64,000 nucleotides of DNA from Aphis gossypii (taxonomy: Eukaryota > Arthropoda > Insecta > Hemiptera > Aphididae): positions 8,950,695 through 9,014,694 of the forward strand of contig NC_065533.1 in assembly GCF_020184175.1 (NCBI RefSeq). Reading direction: 5' to 3'. Positions within the stretch are counted from its first letter, which is position 1. Each line of letters opens with the position of its first letter. Position numbers and translations under genes: made by a program. This document shows positions 25,406 through 39,600 of the stretch, in pieces. The notes below the pieces were generated by a model. It did no database searches and was not told the DNA's origin. It saw nothing but the letters and a program-made list of their open reading frames with translations.

Positions 25406-27699
25406 TATATATTTAATTACTTACATTTTTATTGTTATTATTATTTTAATTGTGTAATTTCTACTTCAGTCATTTATTATTGTATTACTCATAATAGCTA
25501 TTATAATATAATATATTATATACTATTTATTGTTAAAATTATTATAATATATTTGTATCCTTTGAATTTAAATGCAGAATATATTCAATTAAGATTATTA
25601 ATAAGTTCCATTACATGTTTTATGACATCACAGTATTCACTTAATTTTTTCTATATAATATTAAAACTTAATATAATGCAGTCCTTTAATTTTTTTTTTT
25701 TTTTTTTAATAAATCATTATAGCTTAATTTAAGTGCCATGCATATTGTGTTTCTTTTAACTATTATTTTTGTTTTAAACTATCGTGAATTTAAATGTTTT
25801 ATTTTTCAATTAAATAGGTATTGCTTCTCAAGAAGGTAATGAGACTTGTGTTCGATTATTGTTAATGCAAGGTGCCAGCCCATTGGTATCTGACCACTGT
25901 GGACGAAATGCCATAAAAATTGCTGCAAAAAGTGGCCATGATAATATTGTCAAGCTACTAGAACAATTTTGTCCTACAAAAAACGAAAGTAATGTTTAAA
26001 AATAATCATTTTTACATTTAAAAAAGATTGTATCAAATAAATCTTATTTTCAGGTAGTGGATTTAATACAGCTAATACTTCTTGTGGTTCTGGTTCAACA
26101 ACTGAAACTAAACCATCCTCAGCTATATTAGTGAATCCATTATTATCTAATACCAATCATGCTCCGATTCATGATTCATCTCCCATTGAATCGCCAGATT
26201 CAACAGCTAAACGAACTTCATTTGTTTCAAACTATAGCAAATCCAGTTCTAATTTGACTGATAGTACCAAAAGTTCTCACCAAGATTTACCAAAACAGGT
26301 AAAAGTATTTTACCAGTAAACATGTTGAGAATATATTTTAAATGTAAATAAATAATATCATTATTTTTTGCAGTTGACTCCATTGACTTTTACACAAAAA
26401 TTACAACAATGTAGTCGACGTATCAAGTCAAGACCCACTTCTAAAGTACTAAGTCCTTTGCAGAGTCCTATATATGCAACACCACCTCACAGCCCAAATT
26501 TAGAAGAACCTTCAGCTCCGAGTATTCATGGTAAAGTCATTCATTGATTTAAATAACTTACCCTTTTTTTATTAACATTTTTTTTTTGTAACCTGAAAAA
26601 TAAATTGCAAATTTTAAATAATTTTTTGAGTCTATTAGATTTACTTAAATGTTTTATTTATTAAAAGCTATTTCTAAGTGGTAAAATATTATATTCGTTT
26701 TTCATTTTCATTCAGTTAAAATGTTATAATTGTCTTCCAATTCAAGAATACTCACTTGTAAATAATATTTTTAGCATTTCAACTTAATAGTATTTTTTTA
26801 TAAAGACATTTTCTTTGTATTTCAAGAATATAATATATTTTGTTCCCCTATTGTTTGTTACTTTCAATTAAAATTTTATTTTTTCAATTTATCTATTATT
26901 AGAATTAGTATGTTGATGACTTTTGCATTTTTTTTCCCTTTAATTCTATAAAATGCTATCTTAGCTAAAAATTTGTTTCATGCTCCCTTGATGTAGAATA
27001 TTTTAATTTAATTTTGCATTTTTGGGCATTTTTAGCTTTAAATGCATATTGTGTATTTTTTAACGTCATTTTTTCACAATTTAGGTCATTTGTAATAATA
27101 AATAATTCATATAATTTATAATAATAGACTATTATATAAAAAGCTTGCTGTGTGTATTAATTGAAAATTTGAATTTAATTATTATTAATATTCCCATCAA
27201 TATCCAACATTTTTGAACGTAGGTACTTGATATATTAAGAGCATATTATTTGTTATCATATTTCTTGATATATTATTGCAACATATTTAATTGTAATTAT
27301 ATCTAGACTCTACCTATGATTTATGTTTTGAATTTGTATGTACTTACATTTCAATATTATTTCAGTATTGACGGATGATCATTTTTCACGTGACACTCAT
27401 ATGCGAATTATTCTTGGTAATAAGGCTGTGTTAAAAAAATCGACTTCTGATTCCAAGTACATATTATATTATCATGATTTTATTTAATGATTATTATGTT
27501 AATTTTTATAATATTTTATTTTAGTCATAATAAAAATTTGGGAAACAACAAGCAAAAACGTAATGGTATTGTTACTAATCCAGCATTAAGGATAATGCCA
27601 GCTATTCGTAATGGTTTAGAAATGGCTGCTGGACGTAAAAATAAAACCCCTCATTTGCCCACTGATAGTTTTAAATGGCGAAAAGAAACGCCATTGTAA
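18762..27699 (+). CDS. ANKRD50: Ankyrin repeat domain-containing protein 50 (ANKRD50), 16 coding exons
   Basis: The ATG is at 18870. Coding exons: 18870-19541, 19652-19915, 19983-20263, 20327-20570, 20642-20905, 22462-22551, 22614-23020, 23088-23314, 23962-24208, 24278-24461, 25060-25276, 25818-25988, 26054-26298, 26374-26530, 27366-27456 and 27525-27699. They total 3936 nt, 1311 aa, with phases matching at every join. Domains: an N-terminal NTPase with Walker A GGAGCGKT (residues 40-47) and Walker B LLVDSVDE (149-156); about 17 ankyrin repeats from about 518 to 1087 (typical unit DGRTPLIAAAYMGHADIV); then a Ser/Pro-rich tail ending KRNGIVTNP...WRKETPL. Length, order, the FYCREWVF start and the ETPL end agree with the animal ANKRD50 family. 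In mammals it acts with SNX27-retromer and the WASH complex in endosome-to-surface recycling; that role here is inferred. The largest intron (20906-22461) holds no missed exon that I can see. The ATG is the first in the exon after the acceptor. Confidence 0.95.
25377..25413. repeat. (TA)n microsatellite in ANKRD50 intron
   Basis: About a dozen perfect TA units followed by TATTATAT-type imperfect units, in the intron between exons 25060-25276 and 25818-25988. Confidence 0.9.
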
Positions 27700-30050
27700 T
27701 TATATTTTTTATATCCTCCAAGTGAGTTTTTTTTTTTTTTAAGAGTATTTATTTATTTTTGTTGTAAAATTTTGATTTAAAAAGTTGCCATTTTGTTTTA
27801 ATTTCAATGTATGGATTGAAAACTAACTTAGTAATAAAGTTATGTTTTATCAATCATCCTCTAGGCCTAAATGATAAAATAAGTATACCAAGTAATAATT
27901 TATACTGTAGATTTATAGAAATTATGTACGTTTTGTATCAAGTTGATCTAATTTTGATGAAATATATTTTTATATCTTCCCTTCGTTCTCTTAAGTATTT
28001 GTGGCCAATATAATATAATTATTATCTTTTAAATATGGTGTGTTACAAGAACTAAGTATTTATCACATTCATCTATTTGTAAGACAATTATTATTTTGGT
28101 TGTACAGAGTAATTTTGTAACTTCACATTAGAAAGGAAAAACGGATTTATTTGTTCTTAGTTTATAATATGGTTTAAGAATACATTTTATAGTGCAATCT
28201 AATTTTAGAATTTGAAGATGTTATTAAGTGTTAAAATCTGAATTAAATTTAAACATCGCGAATCATCCTATATATTTAAGAAATTTTTTATAATGGTATC
28301 TGTAATATTTATTTATAATGAATTAAAAATGATAGTGTTTGTGATAGAACTGTAGAAATGAGCATTAATAAATTACTCATGTAATAATTTTAAAGAATAT
28401 TTTTTGGATCTTACTAATTCAAACACATGTATAATACTAAAATTCCATTCTAAAATTTGCATTTAAAATGAACTATTTCTGTGAGTGTACTGAAGATTGT
28501 TGAACATCAACCAAAATCTACATTTGTGTAAACTAAATTGTATTTATAAAAAAATTTTTTTTTAATTCACTAAATAAATATTTGTCTAAAACAATACAAT
28601 TTACAATAATGGGTTTTAAGTTTTAACTTAAACTAAAATATCACTTATTATATGATAATGTGTATTACTTTATAAAACCAAATATTGACAATAGTATTTA
28701 ATTTTAAAATTAAACAAACCATTATTTATATTTATTTAGATACTTAAGTTTTTTTTTATAGTAATTTATTTCTTACGAGTGTCGTCAATTGAGTGTCCTT
28801 CACAGTAAAATAAATATGATTAATAATAGAAAATATTTACGTATTCATCTTCTCTTTCTCGTGGTTATTACATTTACACATAACATTGTATTTAATGTCA
28901 GTAAACAAAACTACCTCAAGAATGTTCATGACAGTAGTTTGAAATGCATACCATTACTGCATACTATACAAATTAATATGTCTCATTTTGGCATATTTGT
29001 GATAAATCAAATAATATAGATTGTATTTATGATTATAAAACCTGGACTTTTAAAAAATTCCTATTTTTTTACAACTTTAGTATTAGAAAAAATTATTATA
29101 AATCACTATTACTATACCACTGTGTTCGGTGTAGTGCGTATTCCTTACTACTATTAGATTGTCTAATGAACAAATTTTCTTTGTTATCAACAATATTTTT
29201 TTTTTTTATGTAGATTTATTAAGGTATTGTTTGTATGTTAGTTCTGGTTTGAGTATTTACCCCATAAAATGTATTGCTTAACTTCTATTATTCGTTTTGT
29301 TGAAGAATTTGTCGTATCAATTTCAACAACCCGTTTTTGTTTTTTTTTTTTTTTATTATTTGCAATAAAGTTGTTGTAGCTTGGTCATTATTATAATTTA
29401 CCATATTAATAAAACCATATTCAAAGCCCTGTTTTATAAACTAATATGTAGAAAAATGAGTTAATATTAATTTTTATTTTATGACTTCTTATTAGTTTTT
29501 TTTTTATTTTACATTTTAAAGTTTGATGTCTACCTACTGTTTGTATACGATAATATTAAAATTGCACTTTGTACTAACAAATTACTTGTCCATTTCAATT
29601 TATAAACCTAATAACTAATGATACATCACAATTAGTCCTTATTTATTTTAACTATTTTGTAATACAAATAAACCTTTCTAGTCCTCCTATTTTTTTTTTT
29701 TTTTATCAATATTATTATTACGTATAAATAATGTAATTTATTTATTACCTATTTTTTCCTTTTTTTTTTTTTCGTAACTGAAACATTTGTACGAAGTAAT
29801 AGCTTTTTTTTAAACTACTTTAAGTTTCTAGTCAATAAATTTGTTAGTACAATTTTTAAAGTCGTTTCTTATGTTTGATAATATTGTACAAGCAAAGCTC
29901 AACGGCCGATTTATATATACATTTTTTTTTTTTTTGGTACTTAGTTTTTTATGATTCTGATGTGAAGTAGACTGATAGAATTTTTTTTAGTAAAGCTTGA
30001 ATTATATTAAATTAAATAAATGAAAATATATTTTAAACTATACTTTGTGT
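27700..30050 (+). other. Probable long 3' UTR of ANKRD50
   Basis: AT-rich DNA with many T runs follows the stop codon. Several AATAAA signals occur (for example near 28370, 28570, 29364, 29667 and 30013). Which is used cannot be told. The frames at 27807-28013 and 28789-29019 have no protein-like features. Confidence 0.35.
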
Positions 30051-33000
30051 TATTTTTTTCAATTATTCCATAAAATTCCTTGTGACTATCCATTTATAAA
30101 GAAAAATGCTCATTTAAATTCCTATAATAGAAGCAATGTATATTCTGGTAAGAATTTTGAAAACAATTTCTATTTTTCGTAACATGAACTACAAGATTAA
30201 TCTTACTGTGTACAAAGATCTTTGATAAATCAGAAATGGTAAGTATCCTACAAGGGTAATAACAGGTGTAAAAATGTAAAATATTTTAAGTTTCTATAAT
30301 AGTATAAAAATTTAATTTGTTGGTCTTAGATAATAAGTTGCACAATTTTCTTGCTCATTAGGATGTTTATCGGTATTCAAATTTTAAAATACCCCGAAAA
30401 TTTAAAAAATTACAATTACATAAAAAACAAGTTATATAATATAAATTCTATAAATAATTAAAACAAAAGCAAAAAAAAAAAATTACGAATGTCAAAGATA
30501 TCATATCATTCAAATACAAATTTAAACCAAAATTATTTAATGATTTAATTTTAGGCATTTTGAAGTCGATTCAAAAATGTAAGATAGTAACACATACATT
30601 CACTACAGCTTTTTATCACACTACTTCAAAAATTATTATACAACTGACAATGACATAATTTATTATTTCATGGTAAATACAATTTATAATCTGACAAGTC
30701 AAATCCAGATTAAGAAGAATTGTGCTTAGCCAGCACAGCAATAATATTCTGCGGCCTGCGCCTTAATATCATTGTTACTTATGGAGGCTTTACTCACATA
30801 CATAGGCAGTCGATAAGGTAGAAAAATCAAAAATTGTTGAGTTCTTACAATGCCAAACAATTGCTCTCTCTCTCTCTCTCTCCCAAGCCTCTATTTTCAA
30901 GGCTTGAAAACACCTATTTATTCTTTTAATTTTTAACACATACTTATGTAACAATGAACGTGTCAACGTCTAGAGCTGCAAATGATATACTAATTTACAC
31001 TATCTAGTAGTTATTCATGCATATAAATTATTTACCTATAGAAATAATATTATGAAAATACATTTTAGTTTTTTACAATATCAAATTAAATAGATTTTTA
31101 GAGTGAAAGGCAATATACCTACTTTGTATTTGGTAGGTACATAGCCAAATATGGTGAAGCATAAAAAGACTGTAATAACTGCGGTTTTTAAAAGTTAAAT
31201 CATTTATTGTTATAGTAAAATATTATTATTATTCCAAAAGTAATTTTAAAATAAATGTATTAAGTAATTCAGATGTTGAAGTATATTATTATCTTCTACA
31301 CTTAAAATTGCTAAATAATTCAATCTATAACTGACAATAATAGATCTTATACAGATAATAATCTTTTTAAGTGTTTTCACCTGAACAAATTGTTTGCAAC
31401 TGAAAGTTACTTTGGAAACTGCACATAAATTGAGAGCATATCTTAGAAATTATTATACTTTATAAAATATAACTACATATCATTTTATACCGAAAATTAT
31501 AAACAAGTATAGTAAAAATTTTTGCAAAACCTCTGACCTGTTTCAAAGTTTTAACTGCTTTATTTATCAAACTTACATCAATAAATACTCTTTTTGGATG
31601 TTAATTTACTAAAATTCAAATTGATGATGCAGTATTTATTGTTTTGCTACTATGGAATTATTAAGATAAAAAATACATATGGGAGTTACATACTTACATG
31701 CTGCAACATCTGTGCATTAAAAAAAGCTCATGCGTTTAATCGTTTCCCTCATGTGGAAAATAAATAAGACAGAATAAAGGTCTTCATAGCAGCAGTATTC
31801 TTGTTATCAGAGAAGAATAATTGAATTCATTGCACAATGTAATAAATTAAGTGCATTAAATCATATTATTCTAACTTATTATTTATCATTTAACAATTTT
31901 TGTTACTTTTTTATCATTAAAAAAAAAAAATTATTCGTAGAAACTTGAAACAATGTACCACTCTCTCTCTCTATGGTTAAAAGGCCTTTCAACAACACTA
32001 CTTAGAGATTATCATCTTCTATGTACAAATATACAACATAATTTCAAATTATTTATAGACAATGGACATTTTTAAATCTATAGTAATTTATAGGAATATT
32101 AAAAAACAAAGACAAAATATTTGATATTTAAAAGACTTAGTATATATTATATATGATTTAACTATATTTACTTAAGTCAATCATGGTTGAATAAGCTTCA
32201 TAAAAATTCCATTGAAGTTTTGCAGCCCTTCAAGTAATAGTCAAACATAATATGAGTGTTATCTAATCCAATTATTATAATTTCTTTTTTTTTATTCTAC
32301 ATATTGTTTACCTATTGTCAATATATTTCAAAATATTTTTTAAATTTTTCTAGCGTTATTATTAATAATAAGTGCAGTTAATACTTTTTAAACTATATTA
32401 TATAAATCAGTGGAGACTGTTCAATTGTTTTGTTTTCAGATGGTTGAAAAATGTATGGTTATAAAGTACTAGAAAACAGGGTAGTCTAATTTTGGTCAAC
32501 TAATTTAGAAAAATTGTGATTAATGTCATTTTCTTGAGAAATATATTTCTTAAACTAATAAATGAATAATTAAGTTAATCTACTTTTTGGCTTACTAGTT
32601 TACAAAACAATTTCAATTGCATGAGGGAGTAGTATATTATATTTACTACGAATAAATAAAATACTTATCTTATACATTTAATTTTTAGACACATTAGCAT
32701 ACCTGCTATAACTATAAAGCATAAAATATATAACTAATACATTATCATTAAATGGATAACTCACAATTTTTCAATGTCTCAGTAAATGTCTATTTTAAAC
32801 TTGTTTTTCCTACGGCATTTAACACTTTTAGTATCTATTATAAGTAAATTAAGTATTAGATTTGTAGGATCTCGATAATTTTATATAAATATTACATATA
32901 TGTATCATTATAGGGTAATAATAAAAGTTAATAGTTAAATAAGAAAGTATAAACAATTTGATTATTTAGATCAAAGTAACAAACAGACTTCCTATAGAGA

Positions 33001-33650
33001 GTTTGTTAAATTTATTATAATAATTGCAAACATCAATTATTATTTTTGAATAACAGGCAAATCATTCAACTATTATAAAAAAAGTGCATTTAGTTCTCTT
33101 AATCACTAACATTAAACAATTAAACTTGAACGGTCTAAAAAAAAATAATTATACAATTGATTAACTAACGGAACACACTAGGTATTGTGTGAAATCAAAT
33201 ATTATAATTATACCCATATGAATAAATAATTTTTTTGTTTCATAATTATTAATACAGTATTATAAATGAAATTAAAATACTAAAATAAATAGTGTTAAAA
33301 CGGGTTTTTATACTGTTTGTAGAATAAAAACAGTATATAAATGCAGTTCATGTTGAAATCACCAACCAATAAAACAATGCTGATGGAACTAAGGACAAAA
33401 TAAAAATTTCTAATTTCTAATTTCTACATTTGAAGCGTACAATAATTTCATACCTAATAGGTTTTTTTATTCATAGTAAAAATAATAACTTATGCACATT
33501 AAGACATCATTGAGAGGGGGAAGAGGATTAAATTTAAAACTAATGGTACCCCATACATAGTATATACTAGATTATTTTGGTCCGTACATTACATTTAATA
33601 ATAATAGTAGTAATAATAATGGCGGATTTGTAATAATGTAATGATTGGGG
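30051..33650. other. Intergenic region between convergent ANKRD50 and Drp1
   Basis: AT-rich with no gene seen. A (CT)n microsatellite lies at 30864-30882 and a shorter one at 31964-31975. The slightly GC-richer block at 30715-30770 has no recognisable coding or RNA structure. Part of this may be the 3' UTR of Drp1 read on the minus strand; AATAAA on that strand occurs near 33650. Confidence 0.4.
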
Positions 33651-33693
33651 ATTTATTTAAGAACTATATACTACACGTCAAATCTTCACATAT

Positions 33694-36600
33694 TCACCAG
33701 ACATGTACTTCACGGATCTCGCTAATGATGTTGTTGGCATTCTGTAAGGCCTATTGAAAAGAGAAAAAGTTCACAACCATTTATAAATGGAAAAGTGATG
33801 GTGACATTTAGATACTATACCTTAAGCATATCAATGGCTTCTTTTCTGCGATTAGATATATGTTCAGATTCATTAAGTAACTCTTCTACTTGTTCGGATT
33901 TGTATAAATGTGTGACTAGTTCTGATTGCAAGTAGTTCTTCACAAAATTTACTAAAAAGTGCATTATAGCCTTTGGAACACTATCTTGAATAGATTTTCT
34001 CACAATGTAGAAATAGGATTTGATCAATCTTTCTATAAACCAATAAAGAAAAACAATTTAAAAACCATTCAACAAGTTAATAATATTATAATAATTTTTA
34101 AGTGAAGATGAATAATATGTACCAATTACGTCACAATCACGTAGTTCTTTCTCGGATAGGTTCCTGTTGGATGGACTCTGCAAATCCATGCTGTTAAAAT
34201 TGCTGACTACACTCGAAGGCACACAATCATTTTGCACTTGATGCACAGGTGTTGTTGCTGGAGACGATTCAACAGAATTCATTTCCCCATTCATATCTGC
34301 TTGATGCTGCTGTCTTGGTGCTTTTTTCAATGATCCCGTGCTGGCGACACTCTTTAAAACGAAGAACACATTAATACATAGAGACAAACTCAATCTTGTA
34401 GGGGTATATTATATTCTTCTATACTTTCATGGTCAAGTAATAAACATTAAGGTATTATTTTTTATTTGTCTTTGAAAATTCAAAAATTGAAAGTTGTCAG
34501 TAAATTATGAGGTATGGAGCGACATTAGATACGTATAATATTTTAATATGATAAAATATATTTTCCAAATTAAATTTATCATGTAAATTATTTACTCTAG
34601 GTCCAACTATTTTAGTCATTAAGTGTTATTACACAAAAATACCAGTTTAATATCTATAACACGTATTATGTTTTTAAAATATTTTTCAGTTCACATATAA
34701 TAAATAGGATTATTAATAAATAAAAATTATTATTAATTGAATTTTATAGTTTTGTACTAAAATATTACATTTTGTAATGATGACCATATATATAGCACAG
34801 AAAAGGAAGAAAAATCTATGGCACACAATAAAGCAGTTGTATTTTATATTCAACCAACCACAAAAGTATGCAAAACACCAAACAACAGGTTCGCACACTT
34901 ACATCTCTATCACAGCCAGCAACAGAATTGTTCACATTATATTTTCTCAACATACGTTGTCTTGAAAATTCGTCTTCTTCAGCACTTTTCATCATCAGTG
35001 ATACGAGTTCTGCATCTCTATGAAAATCTGGGTGTTTAGTGTTTATGTATGCAAGTTCAATAGCCACCAAATTTTCAACCTTATAATATTAACATAATAA
35101 AAATAAATTTCATTATTATTTGATTATTTGTTGTTGTGACTTAGATTTACCATTGCATTTGTTGTAGGTAAACGCCTACGCAATAACTGTGTAACAACAT
35201 CTACAATGCTTTCATGGAGCTTAGGGAATCTGATCATTTCTTGTTGTGACTCTATTCCACAGTGTTGAATCATACGCTGCATTTCTTCATGAACAAGTTC
35301 TACACATCGTAAAGATGGTTCTTCTAATCGGCGTATTTGTCTTTTTACCAACAACTCAAAAGACACTTCTGGGACAAATAATGCCGGTCTTGGCCCCGTG
35401 GCGTTCCTGATAGCAGTCAACACATCCATTTTGGATAAGCCTGTCAGAGGATGAATAGAATCCAAAACTTTGCCGAATGTTTCATGAAATATGTAACATA
35501 TTCTAGCACCACCACACCTATAAATAAATAGAATAGTTATTATTTTAGCAAAAAACATAATTCAATTTATTTTAGTTACAGTTCAGTTGTTTCGATATTC
35601 TTTGAAGTACCATCGATTGTTGAACAATATGCTGCAGCAAATTTTGTAATATTTGCAATAATGTTTGGCTCTTATCTGTTACATCATCACCAAATGAATA
35701 CAAAAGTGATTGGAATTGTGAAACCATAACATTCACTCTTGTCTAAAATCACACAATTCATATGTCAAATAAATTTCTTAAAACTATTTATATCGCTATA
35801 TTAAAAATATATAGGGATAGTGAACGTTTTTGTACCCGTAAGTCAAATAAAAAATGTTGGTTTAATTGTATTTTCTCTTGCGAATCAACTAATTTAATAA
35901 CCTTCTTTTAAACCTAAAAATATTCTACAAATAACTTCTTTTTGGACATTTGCACTAGTCACTAAAAGAATCAGGTTTACTATCTCTGATATATAGCATA
36001 AAATTAATAACATATAACTCGACAATTTATTTATTGTTTGGTAAAAATTTTTTGTTAAATATATTAAATAAAAAAGGCATTTAAAGTTTATACAATTAAT
36101 AAAACTATACCAAGCATAGATATTTTTACCTATCTATAGATAAACATACTTTCATGGATGCAAGATATTAATAATTATCAAATTAATTAGATATTTTATT
36201 CTTAATTTTACGAGGACATGATTCTCAGTATTTTTTTACTATTAGTATTTATAGTTTACAATTAAATCATATATAATACGTCAATAAAAATAAAAAAACT
36301 TTAATAATACGTTTTCTTAATTATAATTCAATATACAAATAATTATTCAATTTATGCGCAATTGGTTTTTCAAGTTTTATATTTTATATAAGGCAGAACT
36401 AAAATTCTTATTTAAAAATAATATGTTTAAAATCTATTATAAATTAATTATGTTATCAACTGATGACTTGTCCTTTCTGTTAACCATAACATTCTACTTT
36501 CTAGTACTTAAATTTACAATGATATTAAATATTAAATGGTAATTTGCATTCAAGGTATAATAACACCAAAATACTTGTACCTTCATACATTTAAATTAGT

Positions 36601-39600
36601 AACTACAACTAATGAATAAATAATTGGCAAATTTCTTTATATGATTGATAACCAGTAGAGAATAAGAAAAAAATAGTATGAAAGTAGTTTTCTACTTTTC
36701 TTGATAATTACTTTTAAGTTTGGCAAACAATCTCGAATGTGATGCATTAAAAGTCGGTTAAGTGTCTTAGTTAAGTATAGAGTTCCATTTCGGTTAGCCA
36801 ATGAAGGATATTTTCTTTGCAAGAAAGTAGATTCATCTTTTAGAGCATCAGAAATCGACTGCAAAAAAAAAAAATAATAAAAGTAAAAAATATGCTAATA
36901 ATGTATTATTATTCAGTTTTCACACATACTTTATTATCATTTATATCTTGCTGTGATCGATTAACCACACCAATTATTCCTAGTTTAACAGGAATCACTC
37001 GACCACATAATATATCTACTGCATCAGTACCTAAAAAAAAAAGTAAGTTACAAAAAAATATAGCAAATTTTAATTAAGAAAAAATAAGTATTACCTGCAT
37101 CCATTAAATCAAGCTTAGTGATTACAGCTAAAGTTCTCTTTCCTTCAGAATCCACTTCTTTAGCCAACTTCAAACTTTCACTAGTTGACATATCTGTGTT
37201 AGCAGTACTTACTGCCAAAATTATTGAGTTAGGATTTTGAATATACTTGACAATTAAATTTTTCACTTGAGATTCAATATCATCTGGTTGATCACCCACA
37301 GGAACCTAAAATGTTTAATTTAATAATGTTATGAATACATTTAATTTTAAATATTCAAAATTAAATCATGAGTATCTACTTTAGTTATCCCAGGTAAATC
37401 CACAAGTGATAAATTCAACACGTGTATGGAATATATTTTCAGACTAATAGGTTCAGGACAAATTCCTTTATTATTGCCAGCAACCTTGTTGGTCTCAGAT
37501 TGAATTTCATTTCGTATTTCATTAAAATCTTTGAAAATTTTATTTTTACAATGCAGAAATTCACCCCATTCTTCCAAATTAACTGTACCTATATTATTTT
37601 ATATAATTAAAATTAATAGGTAGGTACATGAAAATTATAATTATTAATAATGCATAAAAATTAATATTCATACCATTTTCTGAACTTCTGTGTTCTTTAT
37701 CAGTTAAAGGGCAGTTGACAAGTTGAAGAATTAGAGGACATCTAGTAACAATTCCAATACCTCTTGGTAAAAATGATCTACCAACAATACTTTCTATTAC
37801 AGAACTTTTACCGGAACTCTGTAAAATATATATTAATGTATATTAATGATTTTGTTTCATTAAAACTTTGATCAAACAGTTAAGTGACACATATATAATA
37901 ATTAGAGCTTAGATGTTAATGACATATTTTTTTCTTAGTGAAAACAGAATTATACCAAAATATGAACTAAATTTGATTCATTAAGTCTATACTCAGTGCG
38001 CAAATAGAAGGAATCTTGGGGTGGTTAGACAATGATTGTCTGCAATATCCATCAAATCTACCATATGCTGTGTAGTAAGTCATACCCTTGTGCCCAAGTT
38101 GACTGCTGAGGTTTCTTTTTATTTTAGGAAGAGTAATGATTTTAAATTTGCATAATTATTTTATACATATTTACATATTTTTAAGTATATATTTGCATAT
38201 AGTATAAATCAGATTATATTTAAATTTTTTAATATATAAAAAATGAAATTATTAAAAAACATAATTTAAAAAATATATTATTTAACATTTACAAATACCT
38301 ATGACTATATGGACAAAATTATACGTGTACAATCATTTTTGCAAATCATAACATACTACTCATAGCCCAGTGGTTTTTATCTATGAGTAAACACAGACAT
38401 GATGAGTTAACACTTCATAGTTACACAAAATATTTTTCATATTTTAATACATATGTTAATGTTGTGTATTTATTTATGTTATTTAAGAGTATATAATAAA
38501 AAATGAAATAATATTTAATATTTTTACATACATTTGTAAAAATATAATCAATAACCATTAACTATATTTAATTAATTTTTGGTCATTAGTCATTATTCTT
38601 TAATACACGAGCTCTATAAATTTAAACTTAATTTACAATAAATTCTGAATTTAAATTTATGAAAAAATGTGACTTATATATTTTTAAGATACTGATTATA
38701 ATTTGTTAAGCCAAACTTAAAATAAAATAATTTACACTATTTCAAAACAGGTTTATTGTTTCATATACCTAGGTAAAAAATAATAAATAACAATATCAAA
38801 ACTACAAAATTGATAAAATTAACAATATTATTTGTTCGATTTCTTAATTATTATAAAATAGTAGAAAAAGTAATAACATGTCAAACTAATTTAATGTTTC
38901 AAAATTATTATTTTTACATTTTTTAGTATACAGTGGTGTACCTATCTGTAAATTTATAATAATGATTAAAATAAAAAAAAAAATAATAAACCTTACTTTT
39001 TAGATACTCTTAGAAACCATATAATGTTGTTCAAACAGTTATTTTATATTTTTAAATGTAATCTTCATGTGACAATTGTTCTTGAGTAATAATTTAAAAT
39101 TGTTTAAATAATAAATATATGTCATTTGGAAAAAGTTATAATAATTTTAAAAACGATAAATAAAATATTAAAACATAAATGTCTGGTAGTACATTAAGTA
39201 TTTATAAAAAGTAGCAATTAAAGTAGTATATTTTAATTATATTCTATAAATTATAATCAATACCTTCAACAATATTATTTTTTATACTCATTGTTTATTC
39301 GTTTTTTTTTTTGCTGGTTGAATGAGAACTATTTTTAGTTTATTTCTAAAGTAAATAAGTAGGTAACAATTAATTAGTGGACTGTAAGTTAAACTGACTA
39401 ACTACAAAGTAAATAGTATTAGTGTATAATAATTCTACTTACACTTTACAAAGAATAAATCAGTATATTATTACTTATAAGTAACATCTCTACTACTTGT
39501 ATCATGTTTGCCAGGATTAAATCATGTTTGTTAAGAAAGTATAAATAAAATTGTTATCAGCGATTGATGGTTGCAAACAGTTGATGTGAACAAGTGTTGA

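Noticed and set aside
25346..25732. 128-codon Tyr/Ile-rich frame in an ANKRD50 intron
   Set aside because: It is generated by the (TA)n microsatellite and T runs, lies between matching splice sites and has no protein-like composition.
37347..37379. Read-through of Drp1 exon 3 into VDTHDLILNI
   Set aside because: GTAGAT is a usable donor directly after GITK, and the next exon begins VPVGDQPDD as expected for the family, so those residues are intronic.
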